Assembly: GCA_019054805.1 (NCBI GenBank) | Contig: JAHQIY010000013.1 | Span: 2,108,001-2,172,000 of the forward strand | Origin: Brachionus manjavacas | Lineage: Eukaryota; Rotifera; Eurotatoria; Ploima; Brachionidae | Direction of reading: 5' to 3' | DNA: 64,000 nucleotides | Part shown: piece by piece, positions 36,429-48,080 of the stretch | Layout of the letters: every line of letters starts with the position of its first letter | How positions within the stretch are numbered: the first letter of the stretch is position 1 | Notes under the pieces: model-generated | What the model was told of the DNA's origin: nothing | Database searches by the model: none | The model's input: only the letters and a program-made list of their open reading frames with translations | Position numbers and translations under genes: made by a program

Positions 36429-37335
36429 AATTGAAATCTAGATTTTTAATTATAAATATCAAATTAACGCATTTAAATTTTTAAAAGATTTTTTATTTCA
36501 AAATTTTATCTTCAGACTTATTTGTTTTTTTTCCAATAAAAGAAGACTAATAAAATTGTATATTTGCATTTAATTTTTTTTTATCACAAAATTTATTTCA
36601 TGATTTAGTAGAAGTTTAGAAAAAATAAGATTCAGAAAAACATAAATAAAAAATTTTAAATTCGAATTTTGTTCTAAGTAGTTAAGATACAATGTTCTTA
36701 TATTCATAAAGAACCTAATTTAAATTCGTCTTTAAAATAAGAAATTTATTAGTAAAATTTGAAAAAATCAGAAAAAAAAAAGACTCGAAATTCATTAAAA
36801 TTTAATTTAAATTAATTTGAAGAAAAAAAAATTATTTTTTTTGGATTTTTGGATCAATGGATCGATAGTACGTGAACCTTGGAACGAACCCGAATCCGAA
36901 GTTGAGGACACGGGTCACTTTGCAAGGATTTACGGCATTACTTTAGTCCACAAGATTTTAAATGATAAAATAATTCTTTTTAAAATTTATTAATATGGTT
37001 ATAATGTAGATTAGGTTGAATGATGAATGATAAATTTTGCTATAATTTTTTTAATTTAAGAGTAAATTGGAGTAATTTTCTTCTTTTAAAAATTTTAAAC
37101 TAAAAAATTTTGATTTTTTTTAAATTTCCTGATCAATTTATTACTTTTGACAAATTTTTTGTGTGCCCATATAATTATCTATTTATTTTTACTAAAGTAA
37201 ACGATATCGCATATAATATATATAAAAACAAAAATTATTATTTAGGAAACAAAAACTTAAATCGGGTTATTTTTAATTAACAATAATATAAATAATAATT
37301 ATTGTCAAATATAATTAAAACATATATATTTTTTA
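36429..37335. other. Intergenic, no gene seen
   Basis: Around 36850-36960 a less A+T-rich patch (GGATCAATGGATCGATAG, GAACGAACCCGAATCCGAAG) stands out and may be an old transposon piece, but nothing could be matched to it within the window. Confidence 0.45.
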
Positions 37336-38605
37336 ACGGGTGACAGCGTAAAATCGAGACGAACTTTAAAAGGTCATAACTCCTTTAATATTTATCAAAA
37401 TAAAACGAAATTTTGAGAGAATATGGCGTTTTTATTCTAGTTTTTATTTATGCTTTTATCTTTTTTAAATTAGTCTATTTCTTCGAATATTATTTAGTCG
37501 TTTGGATGTAGAGGCCAAAAGGTCCTGTACGAGATTTTGGTCCTTTTTTCTTGTAAGTCGTATTTTATTCCTTAGTTCATCTAAGTTTTTTGCTCATCAG
37601 CCATTCTTATACACCCCTTTAAATGGATCAAAAAACTTCAAATGGTCGTAGTGCTGGCATTTTTGCATAAATTTGATATTTTGGTCAATCAAGTAGTTGA
37701 CCACTGTATTGGTATAATGAGAGCTCGCAAAGTCGGGTCAGAACTATAAGTTGCCGTCGGAATGATGCATTTTAATAAACGGAATGACTCCACCCTTTAT
37801 AAAGTCTAAATAGACAGTTTGGTTGACTGCAAGTCCACTTTTTCATATGATTGGCGCCGAAATACCTCTCTCAGAAATGACCTACCAAACAAGTAATTTC
37901 TGTTCAAATTTCCTGGTATATTTTGTACTTGCTGGTGTTGCAGCAATATTACTTGAGTAAAATAATCATTTCCATTGATTTTACCAAGACTGAGAGTGAA
38001 ATAGGATTCATCGTCTAAAATCCAGGAAAATTTGGATATTTCAATTTAAATCTTTACATTTAACTCTAGCTACTTTTTTTTGCGTTTCGGTTCGGTCAGG
38101 GATTTTCGTCTTTTTTCTAGGTGTTATTTGAAGCTTCTTCAGCAATTTTGAGAGCATTTGCTGGCTTATATCAAACTTTTTGACTGCTTGACGCTGACTG
38201 GTGTTGTTTTTGTGATCAAAACCCTTTTTTAGCTTGTTGAGTTGTAGTTTAGTCATTTTTTTCGGTGTTTGACCAGATCCTTGTTTCCTTTCTGGTGAAA
38301 AATATTCACTAAGCTTTAAAATTCGGTAAACAGTACTGCTTGGTATTTTTTCTGCAATAAAATGCCTCACAGTGAATATCTTTCCAAGTGATCTATTTTC
38401 GTTAAAAATCGTGTACACGAGAATTCATAGGGCCTCTTCTTTAGATGAATTTATTTTATTCATTTTTAATTCAAATTGAATAATTTTTTTTTTTCGTATT
38501 TAAAATTAAATTTTCTACAAGAATATGGAAAGAGATTTAAAAAAAAATTAAAATAGCATTGCAAATGATACTTAAAGTTCGTCTCGATTTTAAGTTTTCA
38601 TCCGT
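37336..38605 (-). mobile_element. Complete but dead mariner-like element, 1270 bp
   Basis: TA at 37334-37335 and 38606-38607 flank 1270 bp. The ends are inverted: ACGGGTGACAGCGTAAAATC at left against ACGGATGAAAACTTAAAATC at right, both continuing GAGACGAACTTTAA. The transposase runs on -. The frame 38041-38418 holds a helix-turn-helix region (AVKKFDISQQMLSKLLKKLQ) and is followed, after a stop, by FSWILDDESYFTLSLGK (first catalytic Asp) and further on PDFASSHYTNTVVNYLI (second catalytic Asp). The third-acid region (LKFFDPFKGV) is decayed. Length, TA target and motifs fit mariner/Tc1; the exact DDxD/E class is not resolved. Stops and frameshifts make it inactive. Confidence 0.9.
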
Positions 38606-38639
38606 TATTTATCCGCAACAAATTAAATACAATAAAACA

Positions 38640-39163
38640 ACTACACTTGAAAATAAATACAAAAAATTATTGACTAAGAAAAAAACAGTTTTCGAAGCAC
38701 TAAACGAAATTTTGATTCTCATTTATCGTTTGGTCTTTAAACATAAGATTCGTTTTTTTACCCAATACACATTCTTTTTTAGTTTTCGAACTTTAGATTT
38801 AGCTAAAGAACATTTACCCATTCTTTTGAGGAAAATTCTTGGACAAGCAAGCGTGCAACAGACAATCTTACTTGGGATTTTATTTAGAAACAAAAAATGC
38901 GAAATTAGACTCAAAACAGCTCCAAACAATGATTTGAACGACTCGGTTATGATCAGTCTCAGCAACGAGATTCATGACCATTCAAGCTGGGAAACGCGTA
39001 ATACACATAGCGTCATTAGAGAACCAGCAAGAAGTAAAATTATTTAGAATGTGTCAATGCGAAACCTGTTACAAAAAAAATGCGAGTAGAAGAAGAAAAA
39101 AACAGTGAGTCGATAGCAAAACGAAAACACGGCAGACCTGCTAGATCAAAAAATAAAAAAAGA
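38640..39163 (+). other. Open region of uncertain origin next to the mariner
   Basis: A frame open to 39047 ends LNDSVMISLSNEIHDHSSWE, a C...H-x-H arrangement faintly like a FLYWCH finger (KCEIRLKT upstream). In another frame, 39050-39163 reads KRKHGRPARSKNKKR and stop, an AT-hook-like tail. The open frame begins inside the mariner, so its start is not real. It could be the relic of a MULE-type transposase or chance. Confidence 0.25.
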
Positions 39164-40015
39164 TAAGTATTAATTATTTTTGTACAAAAATACATTTTTT
39201 ATTTTTGTATGAATTTACAAAATTTCGCTCTTTTTTTATTATATTAAATATCAATAAATAAAATTATTCCTTACTTCAGCATTTTTGTTTTTTATGCATG
39301 AAAATAACATAGGTAATAATAGATAATATAACGATATATCTAAATAGTCAAGAAATTAACAAATCTCCAGTTAAATGTAAATTTGAAGATTATAATATTT
39401 ATAAACTTTAGTTTTAAAATTTGGTGTTTTGTTTATTTTGCACAAGGTAAGATAAAGAATTTTGAAAAAAAATTTTTTTCATAGAAACTTTAAACTTTCT
39501 CCTTAAAGGTTAAAAGAGGTTAGAGAGACTTGAGTGAAGACTCAATCTTTTCTTTATCATTCGTGCCATTTTAGCTATTTAATAAAATAAAATTTTCATG
39601 TATCTTAGGTTTTTTAATTATTCTACTTTAATTAAATTAAATTCACAAAAAATCAATTTATCGTTTTTTTGATGAATTATACACTTCGAAATTGTATGGC
39701 TTTGAAACAAACTGGTTTTTTCAATTATTCAGATATTAAATTAAAGTTAAGCTACCAAAATTTATGCAAATAAAAAAATAAGAATTAAAAGCTAACTTTT
39801 GCATTTTGGAACAAAGGTCACGATATTTTAACAGAATTTCTTTATAAACCTTTGAAAACTGAAAAAAAATTTTTTCGGAAATATAAAAAAAAAATAAATA
39901 AAATCTCTTTTATTTTCTAATAATTCTAAATAAGATATCAAAAAACTTAAGTTTTTTGCAATATTGGTTAAAATTTTCCAAAAAAAAAACAAAACGGATT
40001 TAAAAATCTAATTAT
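39164..40015. other. 3' flank of the S-adenosylmethionine synthetase gene, no gene seen
   Basis: Very A+T-rich sequence, presumably including the 3' UTR on the minus strand. Confidence 0.5.
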
Positions 40016-41325
40016 TTAAAAAACAAGCTTCTTTGGTTGTTCCCAAGTGAACTCGTCACGACCGAAATGTCCGTAGCAGCTGGTCTTGCTGTAGACTGGT
40101 TTCTTCAATTGAAGGTCCCTTTAAAAAAAAGTATTCAATTATTTTCTTTTAATTTTTTTTTAAATAATAAAAAACTTGACTTACTGGACGATTTTGCCTG
40201 GTCTCAAGTCGAAATTTTTCTTGACAATTTCCAAAAGTTCAGCTTCGGACTTGGTCGATGAGCCATAGGAGAAAATGGTAATTGACAATGGCTCAGCAAT
40301 ACCAATTGCATATGAAATTTGAACCAAAACACGCTTGCACAGACCAGCTTTGACCAAAGATTTGGCGACCCATCTGGCAGCATAAGCAGCGCTTCTGTCC
40401 ACTTTGGTGTAATCTTTGCCCGAGAAAGCACCACCACCGTGAGCACCCCAGCCACCATAAGTATCGACAATGATTTTTCTGCCAGTCAAACCAGCATCAC
40501 CTTGTGGACCACCGATGACAAAGTAGCCACTCGGGTTCAAGTGATACACAGTCTTGTCATCCAAGTAGTGAGCGGGAACGACTGGTTTGACAACGTGTTC
40601 CATCAGGTCTCGTCTGATCTTTTCCAAGGTAACATCCGGTGAGTGTTGAACTGAGATTACAATGGTGTGCACTCTCAATGGGATGCAGCTACCATTTGAG
40701 ATTTTGTATTCTACAGTGACTTGGGTTTTGGTGTCTGGTCTAGCCCATGGCAACAAACCGGACCGTCTTCCATCAGCAATGGCCTTGTTCAATTTATGAG
40801 CCAGAACCATGGTCAAAGGCATGCACTCTTCGGTTTCGTCAGTGGCATAACCGAACATAAGACCTTGGTCACCAGCTCCGATTTCTTCTTCTTTCTTGTT
40901 TACGTGGACAGCTTGGGCAATGTCAGGACTTTGTTCCTCCATGGCCAACAAGACGTTGCACGAGTTGTAGTCGAAGCCTTTGTCAGAAGAGTCGTAGCCG
41001 ATTCTTTTGATGCAGTCTCTGATCACTTTTTGGTAGTCAACTTTGGCTTTGGAAGTAATTTCACCGCCGACCAAGATCATACCAGTTTTGGAAAAAGATT
41101 CTTAAAATTTCAAACATTTCTAGAGATTTTTGAACAAGAAAAAAAAAATGTTGGATGCTTACCGCATGCAACTCTGGCATCTGGGTCTTGTTCCAAATGA
41201 GCGTCCAAAACAGCATCAGATACTTGATCGCAAATCTTGTCCGGATGTCCTTCTCCTACAGATTCGCTAGTGAACAGAAAAGTGTCCGCACTTTTGCTAC
41301 TATTGTTATGAATTAAGTGATCCAT
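40016..41325 (-). CDS. MAT2A: S-adenosylmethionine synthetase (methionine adenosyltransferase)
   Basis: Makes S-adenosylmethionine from methionine and ATP, releasing phosphate and pyrophosphate; a cytosolic enzyme that forms dimers and tetramers. Three exons, 41163-41325, 40185-41100 and 40016-40118, separated by 61- and 66-nt introns, sum to 1182 nt and 393 residues, the normal animal length. Key motifs: [20 protein letters not shown] with the ATP-binding His, [15 protein letters not shown], the glycine-rich loop [38 protein letters not shown], and C-terminal [17 protein letters not shown]. The splice phases (1, then 2) agree on both sides. Start chosen at [20 protein letters not shown]; an earlier in-frame stretch is 5' UTR. 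Whether it is orthologous to vertebrate MAT2A or MAT1A cannot be separated, since they split within vertebrates. Confidence 0.97.
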
Positions 41326-42618
41326 TATTAATTTTGGTCGGGTTTTTTTTCTTTTTCTAAATTTAAAAGTTTGTTTTTTAAGCCTCAAGATTCGGATATA
41401 TATAATAAAATTTTTCGATTATCACCATCGATAACCAAGCAAATTAAGCAAATCATTAAAAGCAAAGATCGTGAAAATAATATGCTTATTCTAGAGAAAA
41501 AATTTACTAGTAGAAAAAAATGACGAATATCACACAGGATCCACGTGGTACTTTAAATTTCATATCTCTGGTACACTAATGGTTATTATTTCGATAAACA
41601 AAAAAATTTGCTCAAAAATGTTAGTGTCATTGAAAATATCTTTATACAAAGAATGCAAAAATAAGCTGATTGTGAGAAGCTTGCTTTCAAAGATAAAAAT
41701 GTGAAATCAAACATTTGATTAGAATGCGTTGAGCTTTAATTTTGCCAAAAAAATCTCAATTAAATTTAAGCTTGTAAAGTTTGGCAAAATTTGTGACATG
41801 TTAGACCTGGCGTCTTTGCGAAACTTGGTTTTAAGTTGAAAAAGAACTTTTTTCTGTCTAAACTTCCAATTTTAAAAGCGCTTTTGAGGAAAACCGATTT
41901 GAATAAGAACGCTGTAGATTGGAGTGAATGAGGGAACAAGAGGAAAAATAATTTGGGAGAGTGAAAGCTAAATGCATAAATTGAGCTCGATGTATGCACC
42001 ACGCTTGCTAGATCTGTGCACATTCTAGGAGCTACAAGAAGCCAGACCCAAAGCTTTTGCTAATTTTAAACGCAAGTAGTCGCTCACTTTGGACTTATAC
42101 CATTGCCAATTTTTTTTTATGTAAAATTGAATACCTCGTCAAACAGATACCAAATGCTTTTGAAAGAACGCGATTCAAAAAAAACTAGTTGCAAAAAATA
42201 TTATTTTAGCTAATTCCACCCAAAAATAAAATTGTATGGTCTTATTTTTAAGCTTTCAAATTTAAGTAACTTTAATTTTAAATTTTGATTATGATATCTG
42301 GACAAAAAAAATTTCTTTAATTAAATTGGTGTCCTTGTTAGAAAGACGGTCAATGCATCGCAAAGATGATTTTTAATTTTTTTATTGATTCTCAATATTT
42401 TAAATAAATTGAATTTACATTTTTAAAAATTTAATTTAAGAGGAAAAGAACAATGGGAATTTTAAAACTTTTATTTGAGAGAAAATTTTCATTTTAAATT
42501 AATTTGAAATAAATTTTATTTTATTAATTTATTTTGATTTCAAACGATTAATTATTTTTTCAATTTGGCATTAATTTTTTTAATTTTAACCAGCTCTATT
42601 TTCCTTTTAATTTGCATA
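41326..42618. other. Intergenic, no gene seen
   Basis: Contains the MAT promoter in principle. A patch at 41766-42060 is less A+T-rich and open on -, but translates to nothing recognisable; the + strand has scattered stops. It may be an old transposon. Confidence 0.45.
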
Positions 42619-42715
42619 GCGGCCCAAATCATTAACTGGAATCAAATTAAAAAATTTAAATTCAAAAATATTTAAAATTAGAATATTTGAGACTACGGTT
42701 TATGATATGGGGCAC
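42619..42715. mobile_element. 97-bp MITE of the GTGGCCC family with TA duplication
   Basis: TA at 42617-42618 and 42716-42717 flank 97 bp. Left end GCGGCCCAAATCATTAACTG and right end, read inward, GTGCCCCATATCATAAACCG match at 16 of 20 positions. The same terminal sequence occurs at 24804 and, inverted, at 47729-47813. Confidence 0.75.
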
Positions 42716-42717
42716 TA

Positions 42718-43615
42718 TGCATCAATTTTTCTTATTGAAAACGATACAGACAAAATTGGTGTTCGAATTGCTTTCTTAAAATTTAAATAAAAAAAAAGTA
42801 AAATTAACATTACAAATGTTTTTTTTAATCTGAAGCATTCAGGTCAGAAAATTGATTAAATTTTAATTATTCAATTATTGCTTGTGAAGTTTAAGAAGAA
42901 ATAAAATTTTAAATCAATAAACGAAATTAGATCTTAATTAAGAGGAATTTTAACTTGGATTATTTTAACTGATAAATTTTAGCTATCTTCTCAAACTGTA
43001 AAGCTTAAAACTTTTTTATCTAAAAAAAAATCTTGACTTTAATTTAAATTAATTTTTTTGAATAATCTTATCTTTTAAAATTTTCGGGTAAATTTTATGA
43101 AATTTTTTGAACTATGTAGGTTTCCGATATTTAAGAGAAGATAAGCTTGAAAAAATTTACAATTTCCTTTTAATCGTATAAAAGAATTTAATTTTCTTTT
43201 CAAAGTTCTATAGTGTAACTTTTTTGAAAGATTTTTTTTAATGAAAAATATAATTGAAACCTTATTAAATGATAAAAAAATATTTTAATGTATTTTAGAT
43301 TTAATTGATAAAAAATTTTCAACTTATTTTAATTAATTTATGTAAAGGAGAAAAAGATTAGTACTGTGAATTTGATCATCAAATACATTCACCAAAATGT
43401 CAAATGAATCTGATTCAGATTGTACCAGTCAGCATAATTAAAACCATCGTTTTTTTAAATTTTTTATGAGATCTAACTTTTGGCAAAGACAGATTAAATA
43501 TTTTTTTTAGTTTTTCAAGTCACTTATTATGCGAATGATTTTTAATGAATTTGTCTAGAATCGTGATTCTTGCTAGTGTTTTAAAATCGGTTTTGGTAGA
43601 GGTACTCTAAGCTTT
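42718..43615. other. Intergenic, no gene seen
   Basis: A+T-rich with no exon or repeat end identified. Confidence 0.5.
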
Positions 43616-44760
43616 AATCGCTTTCTTCCAGCCGCGGATTCACCTCGATCATAGTCTTCCTCGATTTTGCCAATACCTTCGATTTAGTGTCCCACTCAGC
43701 ACTACTGTCCAAGCTAAAGTCATACGGTTTCGATGGCCTCCTCCTTGACTGGCTCTTCGATTTCCTTTCCGACCGAAAACAACGAGTAGTAATCGGCTCC
43801 AGCTCTTCAGACTTGTGCCAGGTCACGAGTGGTGTACCTCAGGGATCCGTTCTTGGTCCTCCACTATTCACCCTGTACATCAACGTTATGCAAAACGGAG
43901 TACACCACCACTGCAAGCTCTTTGCCGATGACACCAAGATCATTGCCACCATCAAGAACGGCCTCGATATTGCCCAACTACAGTCCGATATAGACCTGCT
44001 CGCGACCAGGGCTAACACCTGGCACATGAGTTTCAACGTCCAGAAATGTAAATTCATGGTTTTCAAAAATAAAACTAATCACTTTTGCACTTCTTCCAAG
44101 CTCACCATGATATCAGCTGAAGCCGGTTTCAGACTGACACTTGAAGAGATCAAAACGGAAAAAGATCTCGGCGTATATTTCTCGAATATGCCACCTCAGT
44201 ATGGAATCCCCATAGACGAGCAGATGTAAGTATCATCGTAAAAATACAAAAGAGAGCAACCAAACTAGTAGGCCGCATCAGAGACCGCAGCTACCAAGAC
44301 AGACTCGCCATCCTGAATCTAACCAACCTCGAATCAAGAGGATCAAGGGGTGACCTCATTTCCCACTACAAGATCGCAAATGGACTATTTGACATCAACT
44401 GGCTAGCCTCAACCAAACTTATGTCGTCCATCGCCTGCCACGGCCCAGCCATAGCAATCAGGGGTCACAAAAAACGCCTTTTTGTCCAATTATCCAACTA
44501 CCCGGCGCGAACAAACTTCCTAAATAACAGAGTTGCATCTATCTGGAACAACCTTGCGTCCTCGACAGTCAACACTCCAACCCATAACAGCTTCAAGGCC
44601 AGCCTCGACCTACATCTTGCCCGCACGAACACCACCACCTAAACCTCAACGACCAACCATGGCCTAGTCAGTGAGACGGTGAGTTGAAGGCCTGGGCAGT
44701 CCCAAGAAGCGTTTACGCTAGGAACATTCCTCTTCTTGGTACGGATTAGACAGTTAAAAA
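43616..44760 (+). mobile_element. LINE D: 5'-truncated, G+C-rich reverse transcriptase fragment
   Basis: Starts within the RT palm: IIVFLDFANTFDLVSHSALL (motif A, with the usual K of 'FSKAFD' changed), then RKQRVVIGSSSSDLCQVTSG, GVPQGSVLGPPLFTLYINV (motif B), and LFADDTKIIATI (catalytic FADD). A frameshift near 44229 is followed by KIQKRATKLVGRIRDRSYQD, then LNLTNLESRGSRGDLISHYK, and the C-terminus FKASLDLHLARTNTTT ending at TAA 44641-44643. A 3' UTR with the stem CCAAGAAG/CTTCTTGG (44700-44740) closes the element. Base composition is clearly more balanced than that of any neighbour or other LINE here. Few lesions suggest a young copy. Confidence 0.9.
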
Positions 44761-44817
44761 AGTTTGGGATATAGAATCAAAAATCAATGTAAAATACAGG
44801 AAACAGCTTTTTTTTCA

Positions 44818-44881
44818 CTAAATTTGATCGGATTAGCGAGAGTTCCGAGTTAAAGAGGATCGGATTAAAGAGGTTTGACTG
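44818..44881. mobile_element. pogo/Tigger-like terminal repeat, solo end
   Basis: Read from the right on the minus strand: TA, then CAGTCAAACCTCTTTAATCC followed by GATCCTCTTTAACTCGGAAC. CAGT ends with such 'CCTCTTTAATCCG' text are characteristic of Tigger/pogo elements. The matching other end was not found in the window. Confidence 0.55.
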
Positions 44882-45364
44882 TATTTAAAAAATGGTAATT
44901 TTACTTATAATAATATTGAATATTATTGAATATATTTTTGTTTCTGTAAGAGAGTCAGAATATGGATCCGAATCTGTATCTGAATTTGGTGATTTAATAA
45001 ATGTAGAGGGCAATGATATGGATGATATAGAAGTTAAAATTAAGCTTTTTAAGCCATTAAAAACCTTAAAACAAATCCAACAAAGAATAAGTTGGAGAAA
45101 TATTCAAAAATTGCTTCTGATTTTCCGGTTTCTTCTGAAGAGACCCAATTTATTGCAAAAAGAGCCTGAGCAAACATAAAACTCAATAGCTTGTCCAGAT
45201 TACGACAGAATAATCAAAAATGAGCGCGGTGTCAAGCAACACATCTCAAAGATGCCCAAGTGGTTGCTTTTATTATATTTTTGAAATAAAGTCTTAAAAT
45301 TAAATTTTACATAATGGTCACGAAAATAATATAATCATAAAAAAAAAATCTGAAAATTCTTTAT

Positions 45365-46545
45365 TACTGGTCGCATATTAGGAGACCGTTTAAAAAAAAC
45401 CTGGTTGAAGTTCATGAAATTCAAAACTTCTCAAAATGTCTTCAAATCATGTGATTTTAAACAAATTTGTATATTAATATTCTATTGTGATTTTTTTTCT
45501 AAATTTTACTAAAAACTTATCTAAGTATAAATAAAATTTAGTGAAAAATGCCTAAAAAATCAAAATATAATCAATTTCGTATTAGTAACCTTGGAGTTTT
45601 CGGCCAAAAAAAATTAATTAAAGATGCAGAAGATGAAGATGAACATATGGAAATAGACGTTGAACCCGATATAAATAATAATTACCATGATTTTTTTACT
45701 TCATCCGAATCTGAAAAATCCTATAGAAGGTCTTTGGTGTTATTTAAAACAGCATATTAGAGCAAGAACAAATCACACATTTCCAAGAATGATGGAGCTT
45801 TTAGCCAAAGCTAAAGGAAATGGTTCTGATAGATTTGGGTTCTGAGCTTTCAAAAAAAATTAATCGACGATTTTGGCGGTGTTTAGTAGGTAACAATAGT
45901 GGTGCGACATACGGTCAAGTCCTAAAAGCATATTTTTCAGGAAAATCGAAAAAAACAGTAGTTGACCACCTAAAAATATCGAATTCTTTAGTTTAATGTA
46001 AAAATTTTAATAAAATAATTCAAATTTGACAAATTTGTTAATAATCAAATGATTTGAAAACATTTTTTAAGAAAAATAAAGCAATAAAATAAAAAAGTAA
46101 AACCGTAGAATTGTTCAGAATTTTGTCTAGGTTTAAAAAAAAAATCGGATCATAATTGATCCCTCGGAGGTGATACGATTTAGACCAGAAAAAACACATT
46201 TTTTTCCTTTTTTTAGCCAACAAAAATCGTCACACCCTTTTTTTTTTCTAAATTACATTAGCATGTAGAGAATTTTATGCTCTTTCAAAATATATTTACT
46301 TTTTTAGTATATTCAAGTTTTATCTTTGAGATTTTGAGTCTTAAAGAACAACAACTTTTTAAAGGATTTGCTATTTTTGGAACCCTGGGTGTAAAAAATT
46401 TATTTTGGCCCCTTCAAAAAAATTTTATTTTTGGGGTTTTTGAGGAAATATGAAATTCAGATAGCACTAAAGTTTTGAATTTCGTGAACTTTACAAAATC
46501 AACATAAAGTCACTGGTCAAATAATGTGCGACCAACTGGTCACAT
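45365..46545 (+). mobile_element. Tc1-like element with internally deleted transposase
   Basis: Imperfect inverted ends: left TGGTCGCATATTA and GTTCATGAAATTCAAAACTT; right, read inward, TGGTCGCACATTATTTGACC and GTTCACGAAATTCAAAACTT. Inside on +, an N-terminal frame (45548, MPKKSKYNQFRISNLGVFGQ, then acidic DEDEHMEIDVE) runs straight into a transposase C-terminus, found in another frame as EGLWCYLKQHIRARTNHTFP followed by FWRCLVGNNSGATYGQVLKA. The catalytic middle of a DDE transposase is absent. End coordinates are approximate and no target duplication was fixed. Confidence 0.7.
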
Positions 46546-46778
46546 AAAAGGTGAGACCCGATAACAGGTACTGTTCAATAACATGAAGCAATTGATTACA
46601 AAATTAAGACTTTCTGAGCCGAATTTGTCCAAAAACGAAATTTGGAACAAATTAAGAAACTTCTTAAATTTTATTTAAATTGAAAAAAAATAATTTAACA
46701 AAAATTAAAAAAACTTTTTATGAAAAAAAATCAGGTTTATATTTTATAAAGTAAAATAATTTAATTTACAAATAATAT

Positions 46779-47363
46779 TTAATTTGAAGTTTTAGAGTTA
46801 TAGTACTCGAGCAAAAGATCACATAGAACTTGGTTTGAATTTTCTTTAGCCAAATCGAAAGCCGTGGACTGACCATTCATCTTAAGGAATGGATCAGCTC
46901 CACTTTTTACAAGCTTTATCGCTATTTCATTTAGATCACTCCATACTGCCAAGTGTAAGCAAGTCGCATTCATACACTTGGAATTCTGTTTATTAACATC
47001 CAGCTTCACACTTTTTTTGCCATCGGTCTTGGTCGAATCTACTTGCTCGATCGATTCGAGCAGTATTTCAACAAGCTTCAAATTGCCCTTGTTAACAGCC
47101 GCATGAAGTGGCGTATTCCCTGATTCGCACTCTTTGTTTATATCAATACATGGCCACTAAAAAAAACAGCTCTAGTGATAAGAAAAAATATTTTTGATAA
47201 AACTTACTCTTTTTACTAAATAGCTAAGAATCTTTGGCTTTTCATGCATCACAGCTCTAAATATAAGCGTACGCCCTTGGTCGTCAATAAAACAAGGATC
47301 GTATTTTTTAGTCGATATAAGGTAATGCAAAACATCAGGAAAATCGTTTCTAAAAGAAAATTT
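46779..47363 (-). CDS. Ankyrin-repeat protein, C-terminal part; 5' exons unresolved
   Basis: Two exons, 47208-47363 and 46779-47156, join in phase 0 across a 51-nt intron (GTAAGT...TTTTAG), giving 177 residues to TAA at 46779. Ankyrin repeats are clear: QGRTLIFRAVMHEKPKILSY, SGNTPLHAAVNKGNLKLVEI and NATCLHLAVWSDLNEIAIKL with KSGADPF, followed by a weaker last repeat QSTAFDLAKENSNQVLCDLL. Ankyrin repeats bind other proteins; the partner is not known. The TPLHAA...CLHLAV spacing and an insert between repeats recall I-kappa-B-type proteins, but too little is visible to claim it. The acceptor before 47363 requires an upstream exon that I could not place with confidence. Confidence 0.8.
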
Positions 47364-47728
47364 CTAAATTTTTGTTGCTTAATTACTGGATTATGTGAAA
47401 TTTGGGTCAAAAAAACAAAAGACGAAGTTAAAAAGTCTTCTAGTGGGAATTTGTTTTAAAAAAAAAAAGAAATTTTTTTTAGTAATTAAATTCTAAAAAA
47501 TAAAAACATAAGGTTCTTAATTATTAAAATAAGTATTTTTTTTAAATGGAGAAGACATCACATAAACAAAATTCTATAAAGATGAAAATAATTAGTGAGT
47601 TTTAACGATAAATTCTCTCATACAATCTAGCATCTAATTTTATAATATTTTTTAAATTTAAACTCAAATGACATAAATTTATAAACAATTTTTTTCCTAG
47701 AATTGAATAGAAACTTATCAGCTTTATA

Positions 47729-47813
47729 GTTTAAAACAAAGATTGATAGAATCTGACGGACTTTATTAGACTCGAAATTAATAGGTCTGACTATAGTTTA
47801 TGATGGCGGACAA
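47729..47813 (-). repeat. GTGGCCC family, inverted partial copy
   Basis: Reverse complement of the block at 24804-24875 with about 80 percent agreement by eye: GTTTAAAACAAAGATTGATA, then TTAGACTCGAAATTAATA, ending before TA at 47814-47815. It directly precedes the hAT MITE. Confidence 0.65.
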
Positions 47814-47840
47814 TAAACTATTCTTTATTTTCTTCAAAAT

Positions 47841-48080
47841 CAGACTTGTTTTTAAGTCACAAGTCTTAAGTCAAGTAAATGACTTGAAATTTTTTTTTTA
47901 GGTGGAGTAATTTTCTGATTTTTAAACTAAAAAATAAATATGATTTTTTATTTTAATCCAAAAAAAATTTAGTTTCAGAAAATCAGAAAATTAGTTGACT
48001 CGACTAAACTTCACTAAAAAAATGAAAAAAATTTTTAAGTCATGACTTAGACTTAAAACTGTGACTTAAAAACAAGTATG
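47841..48080. mobile_element. hAT-type MITE, 240 bp, with 8-bp target duplication
   Basis: TTCAAAAT occurs at 47833-47840 and 48081-48088. Between them, CAGACTTGTTTTTAAGTCAC at the left is matched at the right by the inverted CATACTTGTTTTTAAGTCAC. The repeats go on with ACTTGA/TTAAGTC words on both sides. CA...TG ends and 8-bp duplications are diagnostic of hAT. No coding capacity. Confidence 0.92.

Noticed and set aside
38559-39047. 162-codon open frame on +
   Set aside because: It begins inside the mariner terminal repeat, so the start is not real. Only a faint finger-like tail remains; kept as an uncertain region only.
40037-41200. Open frames antisense to the S-adenosylmethionine synthetase gene
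   Set aside because: Shadows of a conserved gene with G+C-richer codons.
47364-47386. A possible 23-nt phase-0 intron joining an upstream ankyrin-gene exon (NKFPLEDFLTSS...)
   Set aside because: 23 nt is too short for spliceosomal introns in animals; the upstream frame may be chance. Left unresolved.
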